From a bacterium (GTDB taxonomy: Bacteria > Myxococcota_A > Bradymonadia > Bradymonadales > Bradymonadaceae), in NCBI GenBank assembly GCA_030427705.1, contig JAUIBR010000004.1:124001-188000 (forward strand): 64,000 nucleotides of DNA, in the 5' to 3' direction. The notes under the pieces are model-generated. The model was not told the DNA's origin. It was given only the letters and a program-made list of their open reading frames with translations, and did no database searches. Below, piece by piece: positions 46,979 through 55,496 of the stretch. A program made the translations under genes and the position numbers. The first letter of the stretch is position 1. Every line of letters begins with the position of its first letter.

Positions 46979-48601
46979 ATGTCTGAGCGTTACTCGGCTA
47001 CCGACCGTCTGGATTGGGCGGTCGCCATTTTGGTTTTTGGGGTGGTTCTGGCGTGCCTGCTAGCAACGATGCAGATGGGCTTTACGCGTGACGAGAGCTT
47101 CTATTTTCACGCCGCATTCCAGTACATCCGTTGGTTCGAAGAACTCTATACAAACTTCGAAGCTGGCAGCATCGCAGCAAGCTTCAGCCAGGCGAATATC
47201 GACAAGCACTGGGGATACAATCCGGAACACCCAGTCCTGATGAAGACCCTGTTTGCGCTGAGTTTCAAACTCTTCAATCAGCATTTGGAGTGGATGTCGG
47301 CGAGCACCGCGTTGCGCCTTCCAGGCGCCGTGTTTGCGGCGGGACTTTGCTCTGCGCTCTACCTTTGGACACGTCAGCTCTTTGGCCGCATGGCCGGTAT
47401 CATCGCTGTGGGCGCGCTGCTCTTTCAGCCCAGGTTCTTTTTTCACGCCCACATGGCGTGCTTCGACGTTCCTATCGTAGCCCTGTGGTTTGCCGTCATG
47501 TACGCGTATTGGCGCTCCTACGAATCAAAAGCGTGGGCCATTGCTACAGGCCTGCTGTGGGGGCTGGCTCTGAGCACCAAACTCAACGCGTTCTTCCTCC
47601 CGATCATAATGATGGGTCATTGGGCTGTTGCACATTGGTCGAGCTGGGGAGTTTCGAAACGTGGGGTTCGAATCCCTCCGTTTCCGAAGGCGTTTTGGGC
47701 GATGGCCGTACTCGGCCCGATCTTGTTCTACCTCTTGTGGCCGCGGCATTGGTTTGACACATCGGCGCGAATTCAGTGGTACATGAACTTCCACCTGAAG
47801 CACGTTCACTATTTTGTGTACTACTTCGGCGAAAACGTTCAGCAGCCACCATTACCCATCTCGTATCCATGGGTGATGACGTTGTTGACGGTGCCCGTAT
47901 CGATACTCGCGGCATTCGTCGCCGGCGTGGTCGCATGGGCTAAGGGCGATGAGCGTGAAGTGGCCGACGAACGGGGGACCGGCTTGTTGTTAGCCATCAA
48001 CCTGATTTTTCCCATCGCCCTGATATCGATGCCATCCACGCCGATTTTTGGGGGCGTCAAGCACTGGATGCCCGCGATGCCATTTGTTGCGATGTTGGCT
48101 GGCGGTGGTGTCGTCTGGTGTGTGCGTCACCTCAGCCTGGGCCAGAGCCGACCAATCGCTGAGCTTGCCGTTGGTGTGTTTGTTCTGAGCACTGCGTTGT
48201 ACAGCACACTGCATATCCATCCATTTGGAACCAGCTACTACAATGAGCTGATCGGTTCGACCCGGGGTGCCGCGGACCAAGAGATGATGCGCCAGTTCTG
48301 GGGTTATGCATCACGGCAGGGCCTTCCCTGGTTGAACGACAATGCCAAACAAAACGCCAGAGTGTTCACGGGAAACACCACCGGATTCGCTTGGGGAATG
48401 TACAATCGAGACAAGATGCGACGATCTGATTTACGCCCGTCTCCGCTCGGGGCGAGCGATTACTCGCTATTCCATCATCAAAAATCGTTTGTGCATCGTG
48501 AGATTGAAATCTGGGAGAGGTACAATACACGCGCTCCCGTGCATGTCGTGGATGTGGATGGCGTGCCAGTACTCAGTATCTACGCGAAAAAACGAAATTA
48601 G
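46979..48601 (+). CDS. PMT/ArnT-type membrane glycosyltransferase (GT39-like)
   Basis: 540 residues with about 11 transmembrane helices. The first loop has the acidic motif FTRDESFYFHAA (Asp38, Glu39) that binds the polyprenyl-phosphate sugar in the GT-C fold, followed by HPVLMKTLFALSFKLF and the RLPGAVFAAGL helix. Expected role is transfer of a sugar from a lipid carrier to protein or glycolipid outside the inner membrane. Acceptor unknown. Directly coupled to the LURP-one-like gene (stop and start adjoin). Confidence 0.82.
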   Translation: MSERYSATDRLDWAVAILVFGVVLACLLATMQMGFTRDESFYFHAAFQYIRWFEELYTNFEAGSIAASFSQANIDKHWGYNPEHPVLMKTLFALSFKLFNQHLEWMSASTALRLPGAVFAAGLCSALYLWTRQLFGRMAGIIAVGALLFQPRFFFHAHMACFDVPIVALWFAVMYAYWRSYESKAWAIATGLLWGLALSTKLNAFFLPIIMMGHWAVAHWSSWGVSKRGVRIPPFPKAFWAMAVLGPILFYLLWPRHWFDTSARIQWYMNFHLKHVHYFVYYFGENVQQPPLPISYPWVMTLLTVPVSILAAFVAGVVAWAKGDEREVADERGTGLLLAINLIFPIALISMPSTPIFGGVKHWMPAMPFVAMLAGGGVVWCVRHLSLGQSRPIAELAVGVFVLSTALYSTLHIHPFGTSYYNELIGSTRGAADQEMMRQFWGYASRQGLPWLNDNAKQNARVFTGNTTGFAWGMYNRDKMRRSDLRPSPLGASDYSLFHHQKSFVHREIEIWERYNTRAPVHVVDVDGVPVLSIYAKKRN

Positions 48602-48671
48602 ATCGTTACTTTTGCCTCGCTAGGGCATCACAAACCTACACAGTGATGTACTGCTTACGCAGGTGATTCGT

Positions 48672-49223
48672 ATGGACTTATCAAAAAACGTTTTCACAAC
48701 CTTTGAAGCCGCAAAGATCTGCAGCGCCAACATCACCTCGATCAAGAATTGGATTGATAAAGGTGAGCTTGAGGCATTTCGCACGCCTGGCGGACACTAC
48801 CGCATCAAGCGTGAGTCGCTCTCGGGCTTCCTTGAGCGCCACACGATGCCGAATCCGCTCAAAGCGGATGAGAAATTCAGGGTGGTTGCGATTCACTCTG
48901 AGCCAGAGATGGTTTCAGGCATCGCGGAAAGACTCGAAGATATCGACATGTCGGTCACCACCGACCCGATTGACGGGCTGGTAAAGGCAGGGCACTACCG
49001 GGCTCAAGCCGTCATTTTGGACGCAAGCCTCAACACCATTCCGACGTCTAAAATCTGCCAAAAATTGACCGAATCAGACGAGATGGATGGCGTGAATATT
49101 GTCGTAGTTGGGGTCGATGACGATGATCACGCCGATGAACTGCGCAGCGCCGGAGCCCATCGTGTGACCAAGTCCAACCCCCTCGATATCCTCAAAGCAC
49201 TCTTGGAAGTGTTGACCGCCTAG
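48672..49223 (+). CDS. MerR/excisionase-type HTH protein with receiver-like domain
   Basis: 183 residues from ATG 48672, chosen because AGGTG lies 8 bases upstream; GTG 48663 is an alternative. Residues ~1-55 are a MerR-type helix-turn-helix of the excisionase/BldC kind (FTTFEAAKICSANITSIKNWIDKGELEAFRTPGGHYRI). Residues ~65-180 resemble a response-regulator receiver fold (FRVVAIHSEPEMVSGIAERLE, AQAVILDASLNTIPTSKICQKL, NIVVVG). An Asp lies at the place of the phosphorylated residue (ILDAS), but the usual acidic pair is not obvious, so it may be a pseudo-receiver. Probably a DNA-binding regulator. Confidence 0.78.
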   Translation: MDLSKNVFTTFEAAKICSANITSIKNWIDKGELEAFRTPGGHYRIKRESLSGFLERHTMPNPLKADEKFRVVAIHSEPEMVSGIAERLEDIDMSVTTDPIDGLVKAGHYRAQAVILDASLNTIPTSKICQKLTESDEMDGVNIVVVGVDDDDHADELRSAGAHRVTKSNPLDILKALLEVLTA

Positions 49224-49322
49224 CTTTCATCCGGCCAATCCCTTGCGCGATCCGCCCTCGCGCTGTAAGAAGAAACGTCTTCAAATGGCGAATTTTCGCC
49301 CTCTTATGCCGGATTCTGACCT

Positions 49323-50039
49323 ATGCCAGCTAGTAAGAAACAAGTTATCGCCAAGCTCTCGAATGTCACAAACCTCGGCCCTTCCTACGCTGAAGCGGCC
49401 TACAGTGAGCTTGGAGTACGCAGCCTTGAAGACCTAATCAAAGCTGCTGAGGGGAAACAACTTCAAGGAATTAAGGGTATTGGCGCTGCGAAAGAAAAGA
49501 AGATTTTGGCGTCTGCCAAAGCACTTCTGGAAGCGCCAAAATCCAAATCGACCCCTGCGAAAGACAAACCGTCGACTGCTTCAAAAGGAAAGTCGTCGAC
49601 TGCTTCCAAGGGTAAGTCATCAACCGCTTCGAAAGGAAAATCGTCGACCGCCTCAAAAGCGAAAGGAAAGTCGTCGACCGCTTCCAAGGGAAAGAGCAAG
49701 CCTGCACCGTCGAAAGGCAAATCGTCGACGGCTTCGAAAGGAAAGTCGTCTGCCAAATCGAGCAAACCTGCTAAGTCCGGCGCGAAGAGCGGCAAAGCAG
49801 CAGCTTCAAAACCCGCTGCGTCGAAGCCAGCTGCGTCGAAACCAGCTCCAAAGCCAGAGGCGAAAGCCGACAAGCCGAAGCCGAAGCCACGTCCTCGCCC
49901 ACAGGCTGAGCGACCAAAGCCTCGTCCTCGACCAGAGTCGACCTACACGCGTCCAGAGCCGAAGAAGCGTGAGAGCACCAACCCCGTCATGTTTGTTGGC
50001 AAGCTCGTCTTCAAGATTGCGAAGAAGCTTCTGAGCTAG
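49323..50039 (+). CDS. Helix-hairpin-helix protein with histone-H1-like lysine/serine repeats
   Basis: 238 residues. Residues ~1-65 hold helix-hairpin-helix units (VTNLGPSYAEAAYSELG and LQGIKGIGAAKEKKILA), which bind the DNA backbone. Residues ~75-160 are repeats of SSTASKGK (five clear copies plus variants), then SKPAA repeats and a Pro/Arg/Lys-rich region (RPRPQAERPKPRPRPES). The C-terminus is an amphipathic or membrane-touching helix (NPVMFVGKLVFKIAKKLLS). The whole resembles a nucleoid-compacting H1-like tail with a site-selecting HhH head. Its stop overlaps that of mutM in CTAG. Confidence 0.75.
   Translation: MPASKKQVIAKLSNVTNLGPSYAEAAYSELGVRSLEDLIKAAEGKQLQGIKGIGAAKEKKILASAKALLEAPKSKSTPAKDKPSTASKGKSSTASKGKSSTASKGKSSTASKAKGKSSTASKGKSKPAPSKGKSSTASKGKSSAKSSKPAKSGAKSGKAAASKPAASKPAASKPAPKPEAKADKPKPKPRPRPQAERPKPRPRPESTYTRPEPKKRESTNPVMFVGKLVFKIAKKLLS
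49563..49760 (+). repeat. 24-base coding repeat (SSTASKGK)
   Basis: Tandem in-frame 24-base units encoding SSTASKGK, with one expanded SSTASKAKGK and one replaced by SKPAPSKGK. Codons differ between copies (TCGTCGACTGCT, TCATCAACCGCT, TCGTCGACCGCC), so the protein repeat is kept while the DNA has drifted. Confidence 0.9.
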
Positions 50040-50833
50040 GCCCCAAGAGTCTGACACGTCGGGCAAAAATACGACGAGCGTCCCGCCACTTTGGTTCGCT
50101 CAATTGGTGTAGAACACACCACACAAGCCTCCCCTTCACGTTGATAAACGTCGAAGGGGTTTTTTACTTTGCCCTGATTCAAGTACTGCACTTCGTCGGC
50201 AGCTTGCTCCTCGATCACCTGGTCAAAGAACGTGATAAGCGCTGCGGCGAGGTCGTCCCAGTCCTTGTCCGAAAGGTCGTCAGCGTGGGCGTCTGGCGCG
50301 ATGCCGTTTCGAAAGAACACCTCCGAAACAGCGATGTTTCCAACCCCTGCGATCACCGATTGGTCCATCAGCGCGTTCTTCAGCTTTCGATGTCCGACGG
50401 CATCTTTCAGCGTGGTTCCATCCATGTCATGGGGTTCAGGCCCCATCTTGTTGAGCGGCGCGTACTCCGCGATCGCGCCCGGTTCAAAAATGTCGACATG
50501 TCCAAGCCGACGAGAGTCCTTGAATCCCAACCACTGGCCATCGACCTTCCAGGCTAGCCGCACAAATCGCTCAGCAGTGTCTTCGATAGGCGCGATCTTC
50601 CCAGTCATTCGAAAATGGAAGATGACAGTTTCGCCACCATCAAAGTCAACCATGAGGTACTTGCCGCGTCGTCTTGCTGCCGTGCAAACCGAGGCAAAGA
50701 TGCGCTGAAGGTCATCCTCCGTACCCATCGTGAGCAGTTGGTTGTCCACCAGCAACACGTCCTCGCACGCGCGACCTACCCACCATTTCTCTAGGTTTAA
50801 CCGGACAATCTCGACTTCGCCTAACTCAGGCAT
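50036..50833 (-). CDS. mutM: Formamidopyrimidine-DNA glycosylase
   Basis: 265 residues from ATG 50833, which gives the required N-terminal MPE (Pro2 nucleophile, Glu3). The usual PELPEVE reads PELGEVE. Also visible are RRRGKYLMVDF with the catalytic lysine, HFRMTGKI, LKNALMDQSVIAGVGNIAVSEVFFRNGI with the helix-two-turn-helix, and the C-terminal zinc finger CVVCSTPIERTKVAGRSSYFCPTCQ. It removes 8-oxoguanine and ring-opened purines. Translation overlaps the end of the tryptophan dioxygenase gene by 8 bases. Confidence 0.95.
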   Translation of the reverse strand: MPELGEVEIVRLNLEKWWVGRACEDVLLVDNQLLTMGTEDDLQRIFASVCTAARRRGKYLMVDFDGGETVIFHFRMTGKIAPIEDTAERFVRLAWKVDGQWLGFKDSRRLGHVDIFEPGAIAEYAPLNKMGPEPHDMDGTTLKDAVGHRKLKNALMDQSVIAGVGNIAVSEVFFRNGIAPDAHADDLSDKDWDDLAAALITFFDQVIEEQAADEVQYLNQGKVKNPFDVYQREGEACVVCSTPIERTKVAGRSSYFCPTCQTLGA

Positions 50834-51713
50834 CGTCACCGTCCAAGGTTTGAGTGATTCCGCGCTCAGTCTCGAAGAACGCCTCGTCGTTGAGCATCCC
50901 ACGTACCGCCCACAGCATGGGGAACGCGCGTTTCGTGATCGTTCGCTGAAGGTACTTCACGCCGGGAGACCCGCCAGTACCCATCTTGGTTCCAATCAAA
51001 CGCTCGACCACGCGCACGTGATGGAATCGCCACTGCAGGATGTTCTGGTCGTGCTCAACCATCGCCTCAGCGCACGAGTAGATGTGGTAGTACTTTTCCG
51101 GATTCTCGTAGAGGCGTCGCAGTTCGTTATATGTCCGCTCCCCAGCCTCTCCGTCCAATTCGACGTCATCGGGAGGAATGTCGACGTCGAATCCTCGACG
51201 CTGCAGAAACTCATAGAATTTAGTCCGCAGGCTAGGCTCTGAAAGCCGACGCTCAAGGGTTTCGCGCTGGTCATCGGTAAGTTCGATGCCTTTAAGCACA
51301 GCGCCGCGACGAATTCCGCTCAAGAACTCAAGCTCACGAAACTGAATCGACTGGAATCCCGAAGCCGGATTGAGTGCGCTACGGAAACTCAGGAAATCAC
51401 GCGGTGTCATGGTTTCCAGAATATGAATCTGCTCGACCAGAAGGCGTTCGATCTTGTTCACACGCTCCAACAATCGGGTTGCTTCGTATACATCGTCCAT
51501 ATCCAACCGTGCTGCAGCGGCTTCCAATTCAAACAAAATCAGTTTGAACCACAGCTCGTATGCTTGATGGATGATGATGAAGAGCAACTCGTCGTGAGCT
51601 TCGGACTCGGTCTCGAATTGCTGCAGGTTCAGAAGCTCAGGCACCTTCAGGTATGAGTTGTAGCTGAGCCGCTTCTGAGCCGATGTGTCCCAGTTGATGT
51701 CTTCGTCGCGCAT
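50826..51713 (-). CDS. kynA: Tryptophan 2,3-dioxygenase
   Basis: 295 residues. FIIIHQAYELWFKL (active-site His), the FRSALNPASGFQSIQFRELEFLSG block, and WRFHHVRVVERLIGTKMGTGGSPGVKYL with the proximal heme histidine are characteristic of TDO. It opens the indole ring of tryptophan to N-formylkynurenine, the first step of the kynurenine route; no kynureninase or kynurenine formamidase is in the window. Upstream gene of mutM on the same strand. An inverted repeat GACTAT-AACG-ATAGTC lies 31 bases upstream of its start. Confidence 0.96.
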   Translation of the reverse strand: MRDEDINWDTSAQKRLSYNSYLKVPELLNLQQFETESEAHDELLFIIIHQAYELWFKLILFELEAAAARLDMDDVYEATRLLERVNKIERLLVEQIHILETMTPRDFLSFRSALNPASGFQSIQFRELEFLSGIRRGAVLKGIELTDDQRETLERRLSEPSLRTKFYEFLQRRGFDVDIPPDDVELDGEAGERTYNELRRLYENPEKYYHIYSCAEAMVEHDQNILQWRFHHVRVVERLIGTKMGTGGSPGVKYLQRTITKRAFPMLWAVRGMLNDEAFFETERGITQTLDGDDA

Positions 51714-51743
51714 GAATAGCCTCCCGGATCGCTTTGGCGCGCG

Positions 51744-51759
51744 GACTATAACGATAGTC
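51744..51759. promoter_or_regulatory. Inverted repeat before the tryptophan dioxygenase gene
   Basis: GACTAT-AACG-ATAGTC is a perfect 6-base inverted repeat. On the minus strand it contains TATAGT, a plausible -10 element of the kynA promoter, so a bound dimer would block transcription. Regulator unknown. Confidence 0.35.
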
Positions 51760-51863
51760 TTTACGAAATAGAAAGGGAGTGATTGAACAATTTCGAAGTC
51801 CGCGTAAATATTGTGGCCAACGAATCGTCTACCAATTGAGTGCTCTGAATTCGAGCGGGTGAA

Positions 51864-53840
51864 ATGGCAATAGATTTCAAACCAAAACTTGGCCTGCTAC
51901 TGGCCATCTTGCTTTTCGGCGTCGCGGCTTGCGAAGCCGTCAACGCCATCGCGGATGCAATCGACCAAATCTCGGACGGTGCGCCATGCAACGTGAACAA
52001 CGGTTGCTTGGGTGGCAAATGCCTCACGGAGTCCGAACTCGGATTTCCGGGCGGTTACTGCACGACCTTGAATTGTGAATCTCAAGGCTGCACCGGATTT
52101 TCCTCGGAGTGTTTCCGTACCGAACTCGCCGGAAAGAGCGTCACAGCCTGTTATGAGCTGTGCGACTTCGACGGCTCGTGCGAGCGGGCAAGCGAAGGCT
52201 ACCAATGTGTCCAACTCCAGGACACACCAGTATGCCTGCCGCCGACCGCAGTGAACGCTCCTGTGCAAGGCTCCACGGGGTCCGGCTGCAGCAACAACCT
52301 GCAATGCAATGGCGAAGGCGCGACGTGCCTGACCACATTCTTCGGCGGATACTGCAGCCAACTTGGCTGCTCAACCGATGCAGACTGCCTCGACAACAAC
52401 CCCTGCGTGACGCTTGAAGACAGCTCGACAGCTTGCCTTCGAGGCTGCGAGTCTGACGACGACTGCCGTTTCGGATACTCCTGCACGCAATATGCGGGCT
52501 CCAATATCTGTCTGGAATCCAATAGCTCCGGTCCACGGAACCCGGATGGTGAGGACGATGGCGCGAGCTGCGTCGCCAATATCAACTGCAAAGGCGGCAC
52601 GTGCATTCGCGCAAACGAAGAAGAAGGTGGCGCCACCAGCTATCCAGGCGGCTACTGCACCACCCGTGATTGCGCCAGCAACGATGACTGCAACGGCGAT
52701 TCAATCTGCATCGCCCGGACACGCTCGACCGCATGTTTCGATGTTTGTGAATCGAACTCGGACTGTCGCGACGGTTACGAATGCCGAAGCACGCCAGAAG
52801 GTGGCTCGGTCTGCGATTCAATCGTCGAAGCCGTCGCGCCCGACCCGAATCAGAACGCCTTTGAAGTCCAGTGTGGATCTGAGAAGAACCTCACCTTCAC
52901 CATGCCTGACGGAACGATCGGCTTCTATATCGCGCCTTTCGCGCCTGGTGGGCAGAAAGTCGTTCCGAACGTTCTGCGAAATCCCAACGGTAGTTCGCTG
53001 AACATCCCGAGTGAATATGAATGGCTGGCGGTCAACCCAGAGCTGCTTGGCAGCCTGGCACCGATTCAGTTCCCGGCCAGCGATGCCAGCAACTTCCGCG
53101 ATGCCTTCGGTCCCGGCGAATACACGCTCGAGGTCAGCACGCAAGCAAGTGAGCTTTGCTGGTATGTGATTCCGAAAACAAGCCCGGGCACACAACTGGA
53201 CATCAATCTCTACTTCGTTGGGACTAGCATCAGCGCCAATGAAGCCCAAGGCAGCTCAAGCGTGCGCCGCGTGGAACAAGTCGTCCAGAGCATCTACAAC
53301 GATATGGGCGTGACTGCTCAGGTCGCCAACTACATCGACGCGTCGGATTCCGTCAGCCAGCAATACGGCATTATCCGTGACTTCTACGACGTCTTTAACC
53401 TGGTTGCGACGAGTGAAGCTACAGGCGACACCGCCGACGAGGCGCTCACGGTCAACGTGTTCCTGATTGAAGACTTCAATATCTCAGAAGCTCCAGGCCT
53501 TCTGGGTGTCTCGACAGGCATCCCAGGGATGGCTGGATTGCACGGAAACTCCGGTGCAGGGTTGGTCTTCAGCGCCGCATCATTGGGCCGCGACGACCAG
53601 CAGCTGGGACAGACAATGGCACACGAGATTGGACACTTCGTAGGGCTGCGTCACACGACTGAGCACTATGGCTCAGCGCACGACCCAATCACCGACACTC
53701 CCGAGTGCCTCGCCCCTGACCTCGCATTCTTGTGTGAGGACAGCGACAACTTCATGTTCGCCTTCGCATTGGGCGGCGAGCAAAACGATACGACACCAGG
53801 CCAAGCCTTCGTTGTGCAACGAAGCGCGCTGATCAAGTGA
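51864..53840 (+). CDS. Cysteine-rich lipoprotein with C-terminal metzincin motif
   Basis: 658 residues with a lipobox (GVAAC, Cys23). Residues ~35-320 are cysteine-rich modules of similar spacing ('GGYCTTxxC...DxDC...GYxC'), seen at about 65, 160 and 260. The C-terminal domain has HEIGHFVGLRH (587-597), the full HExxHxxGxxH zinc site of metzincin proteases, and DNFMF (Met631) as a likely Met-turn, followed by TPGQAFVVQRSALI. Probably a surface-attached zinc protease whose cysteine modules bind partners. The HEAT protein gene follows after one base. Confidence 0.82.
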   Translation: MAIDFKPKLGLLLAILLFGVAACEAVNAIADAIDQISDGAPCNVNNGCLGGKCLTESELGFPGGYCTTLNCESQGCTGFSSECFRTELAGKSVTACYELCDFDGSCERASEGYQCVQLQDTPVCLPPTAVNAPVQGSTGSGCSNNLQCNGEGATCLTTFFGGYCSQLGCSTDADCLDNNPCVTLEDSSTACLRGCESDDDCRFGYSCTQYAGSNICLESNSSGPRNPDGEDDGASCVANINCKGGTCIRANEEEGGATSYPGGYCTTRDCASNDDCNGDSICIARTRSTACFDVCESNSDCRDGYECRSTPEGGSVCDSIVEAVAPDPNQNAFEVQCGSEKNLTFTMPDGTIGFYIAPFAPGGQKVVPNVLRNPNGSSLNIPSEYEWLAVNPELLGSLAPIQFPASDASNFRDAFGPGEYTLEVSTQASELCWYVIPKTSPGTQLDINLYFVGTSISANEAQGSSSVRRVEQVVQSIYNDMGVTAQVANYIDASDSVSQQYGIIRDFYDVFNLVATSEATGDTADEALTVNVFLIEDFNISEAPGLLGVSTGIPGMAGLHGNSGAGLVFSAASLGRDDQQLGQTMAHEIGHFVGLRHTTEHYGSAHDPITDTPECLAPDLAFLCEDSDNFMFAFALGGEQNDTTPGQAFVVQRSALIK

Positions 53841-53841
53841 T

Positions 53842-54480
53842 ATGACTATGAAACTAAAGACTATTACAGCAGCAATCGCCCTCACGCTCTTGGCTACACC
53901 AGCCTTTGCGCAAGAGGCTTCGCCGTCACCGGTGTTCATGGGACAAACCGCTGGCCCAACACAGCCTGTGCCTGTGCCCGAGAACCAAACCCCGCAACAA
54001 CGGCTGGAGTTCTTGCTCAGCGGCTACCATTACTTCCCATCGAAGGCGGACCTCGACGCAATCGCGAAGGACGATGAGATGGCGAAGATGCTGAGGATCC
54101 TCGCGGAAGACAACAAGGCCAGAGTGATGGTTCGCTCGCGCGCAGTCGATGCGCTGGCGTACTACTCAGACGAAGCGACAGTTGGGTTTTTGACACACGT
54201 CATGAAGCGCGACCCCAAGGACGCCGACCCCAAGGATGCTCGTCTCGTTAAGTCGATGAAGCACCACGCCATCATGAGCATCGCAAAATCACTTGAGGAC
54301 AAGTCCATTGCGCCGCTTGAGTACGCGCTGACGCACGACGACCATCAGATTCGGATGACGGCGATTTCCGCGATTGGGAAACATGCCGGAGAGGCCGGTA
54401 AAGTAAGGCTCGGGAAACTGGCGGAGACGGAAAAGAACATCTACGTCCAGAAAGAGCTTCGAAAGTACGTTAAACTGTAA
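53842..54480 (+). CDS. Periplasmic HEAT-repeat protein
   Basis: 212 residues; ATG 53842 or 53848 may start it. Signal peptide MKLKTITAAIALTLLATPAFAQ, then a Pro-rich spacer and helical repeats of HEAT/PBS-lyase type (VMVRSRAVDALAYYSDEATVGFLTHVM, MKHHAIMSIAKSLEDKSIAPLEYAL, IRMTAISAIGKHAGEAGKVRLGKL). HEAT arrays bind other proteins. Its gene starts 2 bases after the metzincin lipoprotein stop, so the two products may act together. Confidence 0.8.
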   Translation: MTMKLKTITAAIALTLLATPAFAQEASPSPVFMGQTAGPTQPVPVPENQTPQQRLEFLLSGYHYFPSKADLDAIAKDDEMAKMLRILAEDNKARVMVRSRAVDALAYYSDEATVGFLTHVMKRDPKDADPKDARLVKSMKHHAIMSIAKSLEDKSIAPLEYALTHDDHQIRMTAISAIGKHAGEAGKVRLGKLAETEKNIYVQKELRKYVKL

Positions 54481-54498
54481 CTTCGAACCCGATAAGGT

Positions 54499-54530
54499 TT
54501 GTTGCGACGATACCTGCAACAAGGTATCGT
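54499..54530 (+). promoter_or_regulatory. Interleaved hairpins in the leader of the FHA-GGDEF gene
   Basis: TTGTTGC (54499-54505) pairs with GCAACAA (54516-54522), and ACGATACCT (54507-54515) pairs with AGGTATCGT (54522-54530). The arms interleave (A-B-A'-B'), so the two hairpins exclude each other or form a strained pseudoknot. It lies 31 bases before ATG 54561, between the HEAT gene and the diguanylate cyclase gene. No T-run follows, so it is not a standard terminator. Confidence 0.55.
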
Positions 54531-54560
54531 ACTGAAAACGTCTATTCGATAAATGAGTCC

Positions 54561-55493
54561 ATGGACGACGATTACTCGCAAGAACAGTCGGAGCCTTCAG
54601 AGGCAACGCTCATCGTCGATTCGAACGCGCTGAAGCGGGTTCGCGAGGAAGTTGCGCGTGCTGAGGAAGCCTTCTTGGTGGTGATTGCAGGCCCTCAAAC
54701 CGGTCGGATGTACAAGCTCGACCGAAATGAGACCATCCTTGGACGCTCCCCCAAAGTTGACCTACAACTCCAAGATGTCGGGATTTCGCGTACCCACTCG
54801 CGCCTATATCGCGTCGGAGACAAGGTTTTCGTTGAGGATCTTCAGAGCGCGAACGGCACGTTCCTTAACGGACAACAGCTCGTGATGTCGCAGCAGCTTC
54901 AAGACGGCGACAAGATTACGCTGGGATCCACTACGATCCTGAAGTTCACGTACCACGACAAGCTCGACGAAGATTACAACAACAAGATGCTCGACGCCGC
55001 GCTGCGCGACGGCCTCACCGGGGCATTCAATAAGAAGTATCTGACCAATCACCTCTATGGCGAGTTCTCGTACGCGAAGCGTCACAACTCGCATGTTTGC
55101 TTGGTCATGTTCGATGTCGACCACTTCAAGTCCGTCAACGACACCTACGGCCACCTCGCCGGTGACTACGTGCTTGAAGAGCTCGCTCGGCTTGGAATGC
55201 AGACCGTCCGCGCCGAAGACGTCTTTGCCCGCTACGGTGGTGAAGAGTTCTCGGTAGTCGCACGCGGCCTCACGATGTTCCAGGGCTACCAGTTCGGCGA
55301 ACGACTACGCTCGACCGTGGCCGATTTCCGGTTCTTCTATGAAGGCACGCACATTCCAGTCACGATCAGTGTTGGGGTAGCGAGCTATCCGGAAATCCCC
55401 GTCGATACGTATGAGAATCTGATTTCGGCGGCTGACTCAGCGCTGTATAGCGCCAAGCGAAATGGCCGTAATCGCGTCGAAATGGCGCGCTAG
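54561..55493 (+). CDS. FHA-GGDEF diguanylate cyclase
   Basis: 310 residues, no membrane segment. An FHA domain (~38-130) has ILGRSPKVDLQL, ISRTHSRL and SANGTFLNG, the phosphothreonine-binding loops. The GGDEF domain (~145-308) has DGLTGAFNKKYL, FDVDHFKSVNDTYGH and GGEEF (226-230), an active signature, with an inhibitory-site RAED at 217-220 just upstream. It makes c-di-GMP, probably in response to phosphothreonine signals from Hanks-type kinases such as those at 1995 and 5692. A two-hairpin leader precedes it. Its stop is 3 bases from that of the PP2C gene. Confidence 0.93.
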   Translation: MDDDYSQEQSEPSEATLIVDSNALKRVREEVARAEEAFLVVIAGPQTGRMYKLDRNETILGRSPKVDLQLQDVGISRTHSRLYRVGDKVFVEDLQSANGTFLNGQQLVMSQQLQDGDKITLGSTTILKFTYHDKLDEDYNNKMLDAALRDGLTGAFNKKYLTNHLYGEFSYAKRHNSHVCLVMFDVDHFKSVNDTYGHLAGDYVLEELARLGMQTVRAEDVFARYGGEEFSVVARGLTMFQGYQFGERLRSTVADFRFFYEGTHIPVTISVGVASYPEIPVDTYENLISAADSALYSAKRNGRNRVEMAR

Positions 55494-55496
55494 AAA

